Shown: positions 20,113 through 29,455 of the stretch, piece by piece | Position numbering within the stretch: the first letter of the stretch is position 1 | Layout: each line of letters begins with the position of its first letter | Assembly: GCA_902612915.1 (NCBI GenBank) | Contig: CACMFH010000002.1 | Location: 1 to 64,000, forward strand | DNA length: 64,000 nucleotides | Direction of reading: 5' to 3' | Origin: an uncultured SAR86 cluster bacterium | GTDB lineage: Bacteria > Pseudomonadota > Gammaproteobacteria > Magnimaribacterales > D2472 | Made by a program: the position numbers and the translations under genes | The notes under the pieces: model-generated | Told to the model about the DNA's origin: nothing | Seen by the model: only the letters and a program-made list of their open reading frames with translations | Databases searched by the model: none

Positions 20113-21015
20113 TTGAGTATAGTATCAATTAAAGACCTGCTTCAAGCGGGAGTTCATTTCGGTCATCAACAAAGATTCTGGAATCCAAAAATGGATGAGT
20201 ATATTTTTGACACCAGAAAGCAAATTAGTATTATTAACCTTGAGATTACTCAAGAACATTTAAGTGCAGCTGCATCTAAAGTTGAGGATATATGTTCAAA
20301 GGGTAATAAAATTTTATTTGTTGGTACAAAAAGGTCTGCAAGCAAGACAATTAAGGAAGAGGCATCTCAAATAGGGTTGCCTTATGTTGATAAGAGATGG
20401 TTAGGCGGAACCCTCACAAACTGGAAGACAATAAGAGGTTCTATTAGAAGACTTATAGATATTGAAGAAATGATTTCTTCAGGAAGAATTGAAAAGCTAA
20501 TTAAAAAAGAAGCAGTAGAGATTCAAAAAGAATATTCAAAATTAAAGGCTAGCGTTGGCGGCATAAAAGATATGAAAGGTTTGCCTGATGCAATTTTTGT
20601 TGTTGATGTTAAGTATGAAAAGATTGCAGTACTTGAGGCAAAAAAAATGGGTATTCCAGTTATTGGAATAGTTGATACAAATTCTGATCCAGATGGTATC
20701 GATACTATTATCCCCGCTAATGATGATGCAATAAGATCAATTAGGCTAATTACAAAAGTTATTGCTGATGCTTGCGCTAGAGGTATTGAGTCTGCAAAGG
20801 GATATGCTCCTAAATCTGATGCACCAGTTATTCAAAAAGTTAAAAAAGATGATCCTGAAGTAACAGTCGAAGATAATCAAGAAGAAGTTTCAAATGCATC
20901 AAGTGCTGATGATGAGGCTAAAAAAGAAGTTAAAGCTGATAAGAAATCAACCGAGGCTGTTGAAGAAACTTCGGATGATACTCCACCTGAAGATACCAAT
21001 GAAGAGGATAAGTAA
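20113..21015 (+). CDS. rpsB: 30S ribosomal protein S2 with acidic C-terminal extension
   Basis: S2 joins the 30S subunit late and recruits S1. The core is clear: LLQAGVHFGHQQRFWNPKM, LFVGTKRSASKTI, RWLGGTLTNW, and PDAIFVVDV. The start codon is TTG at 20113: GGAG lies 7 nt upstream and an in-frame TAA at 20107-20109 excludes an earlier start. The protein has 300 residues against ~241 in E. coli; from about residue 240 it continues as an Asp/Glu/Lys-rich, probably disordered tail. It is the first gene of an 18-gene rightward block. map, normally beside rpsB, is 35 kb away at 55942. Confidence 0.98.
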   Translation: MSIVSIKDLLQAGVHFGHQQRFWNPKMDEYIFDTRKQISIINLEITQEHLSAAASKVEDICSKGNKILFVGTKRSASKTIKEEASQIGLPYVDKRWLGGTLTNWKTIRGSIRRLIDIEEMISSGRIEKLIKKEAVEIQKEYSKLKASVGGIKDMKGLPDAIFVVDVKYEKIAVLEAKKMGIPVIGIVDTNSDPDGIDTIIPANDDAIRSIRLITKVIADACARGIESAKGYAPKSDAPVIQKVKKDDPEVTVEDNQEEVSNASSADDEAKKEVKADKKSTEAVEETSDDTPPEDTNEEDK

Positions 21016-21017
21016 AA

Positions 21018-21875
21018 GTGGAAATTAAAGCATCACAAGTAAAAGAGTTAAGAGATATGACTGGTGTAGCAATGATGGACTGCAAAAAAGCACTTGTTGA
21101 ATGTGAGGGCGATATAGAAAAAGCTCTAGATCTTTTACGATCAAATAGTGCGCTTAAAGCAGAAAAAAAATCCTCAAGAGTTGCAGCAGATGGAATCTTG
21201 GTCGTATCTGTAAATGAAGATTATGCAACCTTGGTAGAGTTAAATTCAGAAACAGATTTTGCTGCAAAGGATGCAAACTTTTTATCTTTTGGTGAAAAGG
21301 TAAAAGAATATATTTCAAAAAATAAAATCTTTGAAGCTTCGGCTCTTAAAGAGTCCTCATTGGAAGATGACAGAAAAGCATTAGTTCAAACCATTGGCGA
21401 AAATATTCAAATTAGAAGAGTTGTTACTCTTGAATTTGATTCAAGTATGAACATTGGCATCTATATTCATTCTGATTCAAAACTTGGTTCATTGGTTGTT
21501 ACAAAGGATGGTAACGATGAAATAGCAAAAGATATTGCAATGCATGTGTCGGCTTTTAACCCTTTATGCTTATCTCAAGATGATATAGATAAAGAAGTAC
21601 TTGAGAGGGAAAAAGCAATATACCAAAATCAAGCTCAAGATTCTGGTAAACCACAGGATATTATGGATAAAATGGTTGATGGAAAGGTTAAAAGATTCTT
21701 ATCAGAAGTTTCATTAATTTCTCAAAATTTTGTTAAAGATCCTGACATTACAGTTCAAGAGTATTTAGAGAAGGGTGGTGCAACAATTGTTGAGTTTGCT
21801 AGATTAAAAGTTGGAGAGGGAATCGAGGTTGAGACAAAAGATTTCGCTGAAGAGGTTGCAGAACAGTTAAAGTAA
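21018..21875 (+). CDS. tsf: Elongation factor Ts
   Basis: EF-Ts recharges EF-Tu with GTP. The 285-residue length is standard. Signatures are VKELRDMTGVAMMDCKKAL at the N-terminal UBA-like domain and ELNSETDFAAKD in the core. It starts with GTG, 2 nt after rpsB, so translation is probably coupled. The two genes form the usual rpsB-tsf unit. Confidence 0.98.
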   Translation: MEIKASQVKELRDMTGVAMMDCKKALVECEGDIEKALDLLRSNSALKAEKKSSRVAADGILVVSVNEDYATLVELNSETDFAAKDANFLSFGEKVKEYISKNKIFEASALKESSLEDDRKALVQTIGENIQIRRVVTLEFDSSMNIGIYIHSDSKLGSLVVTKDGNDEIAKDIAMHVSAFNPLCLSQDDIDKEVLEREKAIYQNQAQDSGKPQDIMDKMVDGKVKRFLSEVSLISQNFVKDPDITVQEYLEKGGATIVEFARLKVGEGIEVETKDFAEEVAEQLK

Positions 21876-21878
21876 AAT

Positions 21879-22592
21879 ATGTCAAAGTTAGAGCATAAAA
21901 GAATTCTTCTTAAATTTAGTGGAGAGTCTGTTGCTGGAAATGAAAAACAAGGCATTGATCCAAAAATATTAGATGGAATGGCAAGCTCAGTTAAGTCTTG
22001 CAAAGAATTAGATGCAGAAATTGGCATTGTTATTGGTGGTGGAAATCTTTTTAGGGGAGAAAAATTAAATAAAGCTGGGATGGACAGGGTTGCTGGTGAT
22101 CATATGGGAATGTTAGCAACTGTTATGAATGGAATTGCTTTAAGAGATTCTCTCGAAAGAGCTGGAATTAAAACAAGAGTTATGTCTGCGATATCTATGT
22201 CAGGTATTGTTGAACATTATGATAGAAGATTAGCCATTCAATTATTAAGTGATGGGTATGTTGTAATATTTACAGCTGGAACAGGAAATCCTTTTTTTAC
22301 AACAGATACAGCCGGGTGTTTGAGAGCAATAGAAACTCAGGCTGATCTTATGTTGAAAGCAACAAGAGTTGATGGAGTGTATGACTCTGATCCAGAAATA
22401 AATGAAGATGCAAAATTTTTTGATGCTTTATCATTTGATGATGCAATATCAAAAAATCTAAAAGTTATGGATGCTACAGCTCTAACACTCGCAAGAGATC
22501 ACGGATTACCTATAAATGTTTTTAATGTAAATAACCATAGTGCATTAAAAGACATAATTTGTGGCAAGAAAGTAGGTACACTTATATCTTAA
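21879..22592 (+). CDS. pyrH: UMP kinase
   Basis: PyrH phosphorylates UMP to UDP in pyrimidine synthesis. The 237-residue amino-acid-kinase-fold protein shows [26 protein letters not shown] and the [16 protein letters not shown] segment. The order tsf-pyrH-frr is conserved across bacteria. carA and carB, earlier in the same pathway, are also in the window. Confidence 0.98.
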   Translation: MSKLEHKRILLKFSGESVAGNEKQGIDPKILDGMASSVKSCKELDAEIGIVIGGGNLFRGEKLNKAGMDRVAGDHMGMLATVMNGIALRDSLERAGIKTRVMSAISMSGIVEHYDRRLAIQLLSDGYVVIFTAGTGNPFFTTDTAGCLRAIETQADLMLKATRVDGVYDSDPEINEDAKFFDALSFDDAISKNLKVMDATALTLARDHGLPINVFNVNNHSALKDIICGKKVGTLIS

Positions 22593-22593
22593 T

Positions 22594-23148
22594 ATGGAAA
22601 ATTTATTAAATGATGTAACGCAAAGAATGGATAAATCATTATCCGCTCTCAGAGGCGCCTTTAACAAAATAAGAACTGGAAGAGCGAATCCAGCAATACT
22701 TGATGATGTGAACGTAGATTATTATGGGAATATGACTCCTATTAATCAAACATCTAATATAAGTATTGAAGAGGGTAGGTCTATAGTTATATCACCGTGG
22801 GATAAAAATTTAATCCCTGAAATAGAAAAAGCAATTTTAAACTCTGACCTTGGTCTTAATCCTAGTACAAGCGGTGACTTAATTAGAGTCACTATGCCTG
22901 CTTTAACAGAAGAAACAAGACAGCATTACATAAAACAAGCAAGAGCAGAAGCTGAAAACTCAAGAGTTTCTATCAGAAATATTAGAAGAGATGCCAACCA
23001 GGCAGCAAAAGAAAAACAACAATCATCTGAAATCTCAGAAGACGAGTTGAGAAGAATAGAAGATTTAATTCAAAAAGAAACTGACAAATTCATTTCAATT
23101 GTTGATTCAGATTTAAAAAATAAAGAATCAGACTTACTCGAAATTTAG
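22594..23148 (+). CDS. frr: Ribosome recycling factor
   Basis: RRF splits post-termination ribosomes with EF-G. The 184-residue protein has the L-shaped family features: SLSALRGAFNKIRTGRANPAIL near the N-terminus and VSIRNIRRDANQAAK in the long helical arm. It begins 1 nt after pyrH. Confidence 0.98.
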   Translation: MENLLNDVTQRMDKSLSALRGAFNKIRTGRANPAILDDVNVDYYGNMTPINQTSNISIEEGRSIVISPWDKNLIPEIEKAILNSDLGLNPSTSGDLIRVTMPALTEETRQHYIKQARAEAENSRVSIRNIRRDANQAAKEKQQSSEISEDELRRIEDLIQKETDKFISIVDSDLKNKESDLLEI

Positions 23149-23157
23149 TGGCCTTAT

Positions 23158-23877
23158 ATGGCTAATTCTAGCAAAATTAATACACCAAAACACGTCGGTA
23201 TAATTATGGATGGCAACGGTAGATGGGCCATTAAAAACTCTTTAAAAATTAGTGAAGGTCACAAGAAAGGAGTGAGCATTGTAAAAGATATAGTTGAGGA
23301 ATCAGTCAAGCAAGATCTATCATCTTTAACAATCTACGCTTTTAGTACTGAGAACTGGAAAAGACCTAAAGCTGAGGTTACCGCTATTAAAAAATTAGTT
23401 ATTGATGCAATCAACGATCAAGTTCCCGAACTAAAAGAGCAGAGAGTAAGGCTAAAGTTTTTTGGACACACATACGACTTTGGAAGAAAAGTTATTGATA
23501 AGATAGATTATGCGGAACAAGAAACGCACATAAAAAAGAGTAAGCTAGACTTGAATGTTGCCCTTGGATACGGTGGCAAGCAAGATATTGTGGACATAAC
23601 AAAAAAAATAGCATCAAGTGTTTCGGCTAAACAAATCAAAATAGAAGATATCAATGAAAAAGTTATACATAATGCATCATCCGTTCCAGTTGAAGACATA
23701 GACCTATTAATAAGAACTGGCGGTGATAAGAGAATAAGCAATTTTCTTCTTTATCAAATCGCATATGCTGAGATAATGTTTGTTGATAAATATTGGCCTG
23801 ATTTTAATAGAAAAGACTTTTTAAAATGTATTGATAATTTTAAAAAAATTAATAGAAGATTTGGCAAAAGAAAATGA
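23158..23877 (+). CDS. uppS: Undecaprenyl diphosphate synthase
   Basis: A cis-prenyltransferase that makes the C55 carrier for peptidoglycan and O-antigen. The motif HVGIIMDGNGRWA (catalytic Asp18), SLTIYAFSTENWKRP, and DLLIRTGGDKRISNFLL are diagnostic. Length 239 is typical. It overlaps cdsA by 4 nt (ATGA). The frr-uppS-cdsA-dxr-rseP order is the Pseudomonas one; in E. coli dxr precedes uppS. Confidence 0.98.
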   Translation: MANSSKINTPKHVGIIMDGNGRWAIKNSLKISEGHKKGVSIVKDIVEESVKQDLSSLTIYAFSTENWKRPKAEVTAIKKLVIDAINDQVPELKEQRVRLKFFGHTYDFGRKVIDKIDYAEQETHIKKSKLDLNVALGYGGKQDIVDITKKIASSVSAKQIKIEDINEKVIHNASSVPVEDIDLLIRTGGDKRISNFLLYQIAYAEIMFVDKYWPDFNRKDFLKCIDNFKKINRRFGKRK

Positions 23878-24479
23878 ATACTATGCTTACAAGACTCGCT
23901 ACATCCCTATTATTAGTTCTGATTATCTTTTTAATTATTTATTTAGAAAATATTTGGATATTTTCCTTAGCAATATCCTTTGTATGTATTTTAGGAATAT
24001 TTGAGTGGGTAACAAATAAATTTGAAAATCTTTTTTTAGGATTATTTCTTATTTTCGGCTTCGGTTTATGTTCAATCCTTTATGTGTTATTAAATGAAAA
24101 TTTTTATCTTTTGTATGTATTAATTATTATGAATACAGCAATTTTTGATACATTTGCTTACGTCGTCGGAACTAAGTTTGGAGCTAATTTTATTGTAAGA
24201 AAGATTAGCCCTAATAAGAGTCTTGAGGGTTTGGTTGGAGGTATGATTGGATCCATAATTTTTGGATTAATATGTGGTCATATATTTGAAATCAATTTTC
24301 TACCACTTATTTTTATGTTGGGAGGATTTTTAGCATTCATCGGAGATTTACTAATAAGTTATTTCAAAAGACAGTCAGGAGTTAAAGATACAGGTTCAAT
24401 TCTTCCAGGTCATGGAGGAATTTTAGATAGAATAGATTCTCATCTTATAGCAACTCCAATTTTAATTTTATTATTATGA
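23874..24479 (+). CDS. cdsA: Phosphatidate cytidylyltransferase, short form
   Basis: CdsA makes CDP-diacylglycerol, the precursor of all phospholipids, at the inner membrane. The catalytic C-terminal half is intact: DTFAYVVGTKFGANFIVRKIS, PNKSLEGLVGG and the signature SGVKDTGSILPGHGGILDRIDS. At 201 residues it is some 80 shorter than the E. coli protein, with fewer N-terminal membrane segments. It overlaps uppS and dxr by 4 nt each. Confidence 0.95.
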   Translation: MNTMLTRLATSLLLVLIIFLIIYLENIWIFSLAISFVCILGIFEWVTNKFENLFLGLFLIFGFGLCSILYVLLNENFYLLYVLIIMNTAIFDTFAYVVGTKFGANFIVRKISPNKSLEGLVGGMIGSIIFGLICGHIFEINFLPLIFMLGGFLAFIGDLLISYFKRQSGVKDTGSILPGHGGILDRIDSHLIATPILILLL

Positions 24480-25624
24480 AGAATGTTCTTTTACTAGGAG
24501 CTACAGGTAGCATTGGAAAAAGTGTTCTTGGTGTCATTTCTCAAAATAAAGAATCATTAAATTTAATTGGCATATCTTTCAACAAAAATGTCTCACGATA
24601 TCAAGAAATATTAGAAAAACATTCACCTGACTACGTTTATGTTGAAGATCATGATCTATTTAAAAGTCTTTGCAGTAAAAACAAGGAAAGATATTTAAAT
24701 GGCGATGAGGAGCTTGAAAAACTTATTATAAGAGATGATGTTGATATTATTGTATGTGCTACATCTGGATTTGCGGGCTTAAAAACTGCATATATTGCAT
24801 CTAAGACAGGAAAAAAGATTTTATTAGCAAATAAAGAAAGTATTGTTGCAGGCGGAGATCTAATTTTACCTTTAGCAAAAGAGAATAATACTAAAATTAT
24901 CCCAATTGATAGCGAGCACAATGCAATTTTTCAATGTTTATCCGGTGAGAAGGGTACTGAAGACGTAAAAAGTATTACTATTACTGCATCTGGTGGACCT
25001 TTTATTAATGCCTCTATAAAAGAGTTACAGCATGTTACTGTAGAAGATGCCCTTAATCATCCTAATTGGAAAATGGGAAGCAAAGTTACAATCGATTCTG
25101 CTACTTTAGTTAATAAATGCTTAGAGCTTATTGAAGCGAGATATTTATTTGATTTAGATGAAAAATATTTTGATTTAGTCATTCATCCACAAAGCATAAT
25201 TCACTCAATAGTCACGTATATAGATGGCTCAAGTATATGTCAGATGAGCTCTCCTGATATGAGGGTTCCGATTGCTCATGCTCTTTCTGAAGTGAACAGA
25301 ATACCAATAGAGTTTAAAGACTTAGACTTTAGTAACTTAAATTTATCTTTTCAAGAGTTTCCATCCGACAGATCGAAGATTCAAGATATTGCAAGAGAAG
25401 TATGTAATAAAGGTGGGTTTCTAGGAACTGTATTTAATGCTGCTAATGAAATTGCTGTGGAAAGTTTTTTAAATAAAAAAATAAAATTTAATGAGATTTA
25501 TGAAGTTATATATCGAACTTTTGATAAAAATATTGTGTCTAATGAGGTAACTATAGAATCAATAAATGAGGTTGATGCTCAAACACGCATTCATGCTCAG
25601 AAGGTGGTAAAATCGTTTGCTTAA
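24476..25624 (+). CDS. dxr: 1-deoxy-D-xylulose 5-phosphate reductoisomerase
   Basis: Dxr (IspC) is the committed step of the MEP isoprenoid pathway and supplies the precursors used by UppS and IspB. Residues 8-14 are the NADPH motif GATGSIG. LLANKESIVAGG, IPIDSEHNAIFQ with the metal ligands, and ASGGPF follow. Length 382 is slightly below the E. coli 398. The start overlaps the cdsA stop (ATGA), so coupling is likely. Confidence 0.97.
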   Translation: MKNVLLLGATGSIGKSVLGVISQNKESLNLIGISFNKNVSRYQEILEKHSPDYVYVEDHDLFKSLCSKNKERYLNGDEELEKLIIRDDVDIIVCATSGFAGLKTAYIASKTGKKILLANKESIVAGGDLILPLAKENNTKIIPIDSEHNAIFQCLSGEKGTEDVKSITITASGGPFINASIKELQHVTVEDALNHPNWKMGSKVTIDSATLVNKCLELIEARYLFDLDEKYFDLVIHPQSIIHSIVTYIDGSSICQMSSPDMRVPIAHALSEVNRIPIEFKDLDFSNLNLSFQEFPSDRSKIQDIAREVCNKGGFLGTVFNAANEIAVESFLNKKIKFNEIYEVIYRTFDKNIVSNEVTIESINEVDAQTRIHAQKVVKSFA

Positions 25625-25636
25625 AATAAATCAAAT

Positions 25637-26989
25637 ATGACGTATTTAATATACATACTAGCTTTCGCAGTTCTTTTGGGAGTTCTTGTTACTATCCATG
25701 AATTTGGACATTTTATTGTTGCAAGGATGTGCAAAGTTCATGTTCAAAGATTTTCCATAGGCATGGGCCCAGTTTTTTATAAAAAACTAGATAAACATGG
25801 AACTGAATTTGCCCTATCAGCAATACCTCTTGGTGGATATGTTTCAATGATTACAAATAAATTAATTGAACTTGAGCCTGAGATATCGAACCAACTAACT
25901 GAGGAACAATTAAAAAATACATTTGATTCAAAGCCAAAATGGCAAAGAGCTTCAATTATGTTTGCAGGACCATTAGCGAACTTTCTCCTATCAATTTTTA
26001 TATTTACGGCTATTTTTTTAAACACTGCAGATCCTAAAATTGTACCTGTAGTAAATTCAGCTAGTCAGCAAATAACATACTCTTCCAATGAATCGTTTAA
26101 GATTAATGACCAAATATTATCAATAAATAATACGTCTGTTAAAGAAGCAAAAGATGTTAATTTGGAATTACTAACTTATGCGGGATATACAGGTGATTTA
26201 AGTTTTGAAGTGATTCGAGACGGACTTCAGAATCCTACAAATGTTTTAGTTAAAGTAAGTAATTTTTTACCAACCTCTGAATCTCAAAGTAATCCAACTG
26301 AATATCTCGGAGTTGATATTTCATATTTAATGCAGCCAATAATTGGTAAAGTAATTCCAGGTGGGTCTGCAGATAATGCTGGAATAAAATCCAATGATAG
26401 GATATTGAAGATAGGAGATACCAATATTAATTTTGCCTCAGATATTCAAAAGCAGGTTTCAGAAAATCCAAATAATAACGTTGAGTTCAAGATTGAAAGA
26501 GATGGCAAAATTATTTATTTACCGGTAGATATTGGGTCTCAGAGCAGGGAAGATAAGATTGTTGGGATGCTCGGAGTATCTTTTGGAACATCAAGAGGCT
26601 TATATCAGTCACTATTAAAAGGTGTTTATGAAACATATAACTTAAGTGTAAAGACTCTTCAGTTTATAGGAAAAATGATCAGTGGAAACATGGGCACCGA
26701 AAATTTAAGTGGTCCAATTGGCATTGCTCAAATGGCTGGTGATACGGCTCAAGCAGGATTTATACCATTCATGTATTTGATGGCACTCTTAAGTATCAGT
26801 CTAGCAGTGCTCAATTTATTACCAATTCCAGTGTTGGACGGAGGACAGCTTACTTTGCTTGGAATTGAGGCAATAAGAGGAAAACCATTACCTGAAAAGG
26901 CAGAAAACATAATTTACACTGGTGGCGCAGCAATTGTTGTCATGCTTATGGTTTTTGCAATTTTTAATGATATATCAAGATTTCTTTAG
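25637..26989 (+). CDS. rseP: Site-2 protease RseP
   Basis: RseP is the intramembrane zinc protease that cleaves anti-sigma factor RseA and remnant signal peptides. HEFGH at residues 21-25 is the zinc site. A periplasmic region with PDZ-like domains follows (GKVIPGGSADNAGIKSNDRI is the clearer one). The third zinc-ligand motif NLLPIPVLDGGQL comes near the C-terminus. Length 450 equals the E. coli protein. bamA follows after 9 nt, the usual order. Confidence 0.97.
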   Translation: MTYLIYILAFAVLLGVLVTIHEFGHFIVARMCKVHVQRFSIGMGPVFYKKLDKHGTEFALSAIPLGGYVSMITNKLIELEPEISNQLTEEQLKNTFDSKPKWQRASIMFAGPLANFLLSIFIFTAIFLNTADPKIVPVVNSASQQITYSSNESFKINDQILSINNTSVKEAKDVNLELLTYAGYTGDLSFEVIRDGLQNPTNVLVKVSNFLPTSESQSNPTEYLGVDISYLMQPIIGKVIPGGSADNAGIKSNDRILKIGDTNINFASDIQKQVSENPNNNVEFKIERDGKIIYLPVDIGSQSREDKIVGMLGVSFGTSRGLYQSLLKGVYETYNLSVKTLQFIGKMISGNMGTENLSGPIGIAQMAGDTAQAGFIPFMYLMALLSISLAVLNLLPIPVLDGGQLTLLGIEAIRGKPLPEKAENIIYTGGAAIVVMLMVFAIFNDISRFL

Positions 26990-26998
26990 GCTTTATTA

Positions 26999-29419
26999 AT
27001 GAAGAATTTAAAAATTATTTTTTTATCATTTTTACTTAGCCTAAATCTTAATGCTTTTGATGAATTTTTAGTAAGCGATATTAGAATAATCGGACTACAA
27101 AGAGTTTCTACAGGTAGCATCTTCAATGTTATACCCATTAGTGTTGGAGATAGAATTGATATAAGGAAGTCTAATGATATTGTTAGATCTCTTTTTTCAA
27201 CTGAACAATTTGATGATATTCAAATCGGTAAAGATGGAAATACTCTTATCATTACTGTAGTTGAAAGGCCTTCAATATCATTAATTGAAATTTCTGGTAA
27301 CAAAGCTCTTAAGACTGAACAGCTATTGGAGAGTCTAGATAGTGTTGGCATCAAAGAAGGAGAGGTTTACAAAAGATCAACACTTGAAAAGGTTAAGTCG
27401 GAACTTGTTAGATCATATGCTTCCAATGGAAGATATGGAGCTGATGTAGAAATTAATGAAATTCTGAAGCCAAGAAATAGACTTGAAATTAATATTGAAG
27501 TTGATGAAGGCAATAGCGCAAAAATTAAAAAAATTTCTATAATTGGCAATGAAACATTTACTGATGATGAGTTGCTAGATAGTTTTGAATTATCTGAAGG
27601 CTCATTCTTTTCTTTTTTATCTAGTAATAATCAATATTCAAGAGAAAAACTTGTTGGTGATTTAGAAACTTTGGAATCATATTATAGAGATAGAGGATAC
27701 TTAAAGTTTTCCATTGAATCCTCACAGATAAGTTTATCCAGAGATAAGAAGTCAATTTTTATAACCTATAACGTTAATGAAGGTGAAAAATATACTATTA
27801 ATGATGTTGATGTGATTGGAGAAATTCCTTTTGAGGAAGAGGTATATATTGAAATTGTAAATAGTCTTAAGGATCAAACTTATTCTCAAGCACAAATAAC
27901 ATCAATAGAAGAATTTTTTGTTAATGTTCTTGGAAACAGAGGTTATGCATTTGCAGAGGTAAAAGGAGATACTGAAATTACTGATGATTCAAATGAGGTT
28001 AAGCTTATATTTACTGTAATACCAGGAAACAAAACATACACAAGGAAAATTCTCTTTACAGGTAATGATGTTACCCAAGACCATGTTTTAAGAAGAGAAA
28101 TGAGACAATTTGAAGGTGCATGGACCTCAGATAATAGTATCGAGGCTGGCAAAGTAAGACTTGAAAGGCTTGGATATTTTAAAGAAGTAAATGTTGAAAC
28201 TATTCCAGTTGTTGGAACTGAAGATCAAATTGATATTGTTTACAGTGTTGATGAAGAAACTACTGGAAGTGTGGGAGGCAATATAGGCTATAGTGATTTT
28301 GGTTTAATGCTTGGTTTCAACTTACAGGAACAAAATTTTCTTGGTACTGGTAATACTGTTGGTATTGGAATTAATAAGAATATTTATAGCGAGATGTATA
28401 ACTTATCCTTTATGAATCCATATGCTACTAAAGATGGTGTTAGTCTTGGCTATAACGTATATTTCAGAGAAACGGATTATGGTGAGTTTAATGTAGCTAA
28501 TTATTTAACAAACTCTAATGGATTTGGGGCACAGTTTGGTTACCCGACTTCAGATATAACAAGACTAGGATTTAATGTTACATATGACAAAACTGATATA
28601 GATGTTGGAACTTTACCTGCGCTAGAAATTTATGATTTTGTTTCAGCCGAAGGAAATATTTTTGAAACACTTTCTGTACAATTTTCATGGCAAAGAGTTA
28701 CTTTAAACAGAGGATTATTTCCAACAGCTGGATCATCTACAGTTATAAGTTTGAGTACTACTGTCCCAGGAAGTGATTTAAGTTATTACAGATCAAGTAT
28801 CAGACAAAGATATTACAGGCCACTTTCTTCTAATTTTGTCTTTGGGTTTAGTGGTGAATTAGGATATTTAGATGCTTATGGTGAAACTGAAGAAACACCT
28901 TTTTTCCAAAACTTTTATGCAGGTGGACCAAGATCTTTAAGAGGATTTGAATCAAATACTCTTGGACCTAGAAGTACAGACGCACCTTGTTATGAATTTA
29001 ATTACGAAGAAAAAACATGTCCAAACCTTATTGATACTGACGGAGATGGTGAATTAGATTCTCCATATATAAACCCATATGCTAATTCAACTTCAAGATA
29101 CAGAGATAGGCCAATTGGAGGAAACATAAAGGTTGAAGGAAGTATGCAGTTAATTTTTAAACTTCCGTTCATTGAAGATCAAAGATCTTTAAGATCTGCT
29201 TTTTTCTTTGATTTTGGAAATGTTTTTTCAGATAACTGTAAAGATTATCAAATTAACTGTTATAAGCCTGCACTTGAAGACCTAAGATATTCTTATGGTG
29301 TGGGAGTAACATGGATAACCGGATTCGGTCCTTTGAGTCTTGCAATATCAAAACCAACTAATGCTGGACCTCAAGAGAGAACTGAAGAATTCCAATTTAC
29401 AGTAGGAAATGTTTTCTAG
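26999..29419 (+). CDS. bamA: Outer membrane protein assembly factor BamA
   Basis: BamA is the Omp85 barrel that inserts outer-membrane proteins. The 806-residue precursor has a signal peptide (about residues 1-19), five POTRA domains to roughly residue 420, and a 16-strand barrel ending in Phe (FTVGNVF). The conserved loop-6 motif reads SLRGFESNTLGPR. Just after it is an insert with Cys664 and Cys674 and a DTDGDGELD stretch (residues 679-687) that resembles a calcium-binding loop. A second cysteine pair (NCKDYQINC) lies further on. It sits between rseP and skp as expected. Confidence 0.98.
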   Translation: MKNLKIIFLSFLLSLNLNAFDEFLVSDIRIIGLQRVSTGSIFNVIPISVGDRIDIRKSNDIVRSLFSTEQFDDIQIGKDGNTLIITVVERPSISLIEISGNKALKTEQLLESLDSVGIKEGEVYKRSTLEKVKSELVRSYASNGRYGADVEINEILKPRNRLEINIEVDEGNSAKIKKISIIGNETFTDDELLDSFELSEGSFFSFLSSNNQYSREKLVGDLETLESYYRDRGYLKFSIESSQISLSRDKKSIFITYNVNEGEKYTINDVDVIGEIPFEEEVYIEIVNSLKDQTYSQAQITSIEEFFVNVLGNRGYAFAEVKGDTEITDDSNEVKLIFTVIPGNKTYTRKILFTGNDVTQDHVLRREMRQFEGAWTSDNSIEAGKVRLERLGYFKEVNVETIPVVGTEDQIDIVYSVDEETTGSVGGNIGYSDFGLMLGFNLQEQNFLGTGNTVGIGINKNIYSEMYNLSFMNPYATKDGVSLGYNVYFRETDYGEFNVANYLTNSNGFGAQFGYPTSDITRLGFNVTYDKTDIDVGTLPALEIYDFVSAEGNIFETLSVQFSWQRVTLNRGLFPTAGSSTVISLSTTVPGSDLSYYRSSIRQRYYRPLSSNFVFGFSGELGYLDAYGETEETPFFQNFYAGGPRSLRGFESNTLGPRSTDAPCYEFNYEEKTCPNLIDTDGDGELDSPYINPYANSTSRYRDRPIGGNIKVEGSMQLIFKLPFIEDQRSLRSAFFFDFGNVFSDNCKDYQINCYKPALEDLRYSYGVGVTWITGFGPLSLAISKPTNAGPQERTEEFQFTVGNVF
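29033..29059 (+). other. Calcium-loop-like motif inside BamA loop 6
   Basis: Codons 679-687 of bamA encode DTDGDGELD, a DxDxDGxxD pattern of the EF-hand or thrombospondin type-3 kind. The position is in the extracellular loop that follows the conserved LRGF motif. Calcium binding is an inference from the pattern only. Confidence 0.5.
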
Positions 29420-29455
29420 TTAATATAAAATGGTCAAATCCAAGAAGGGGTACTT

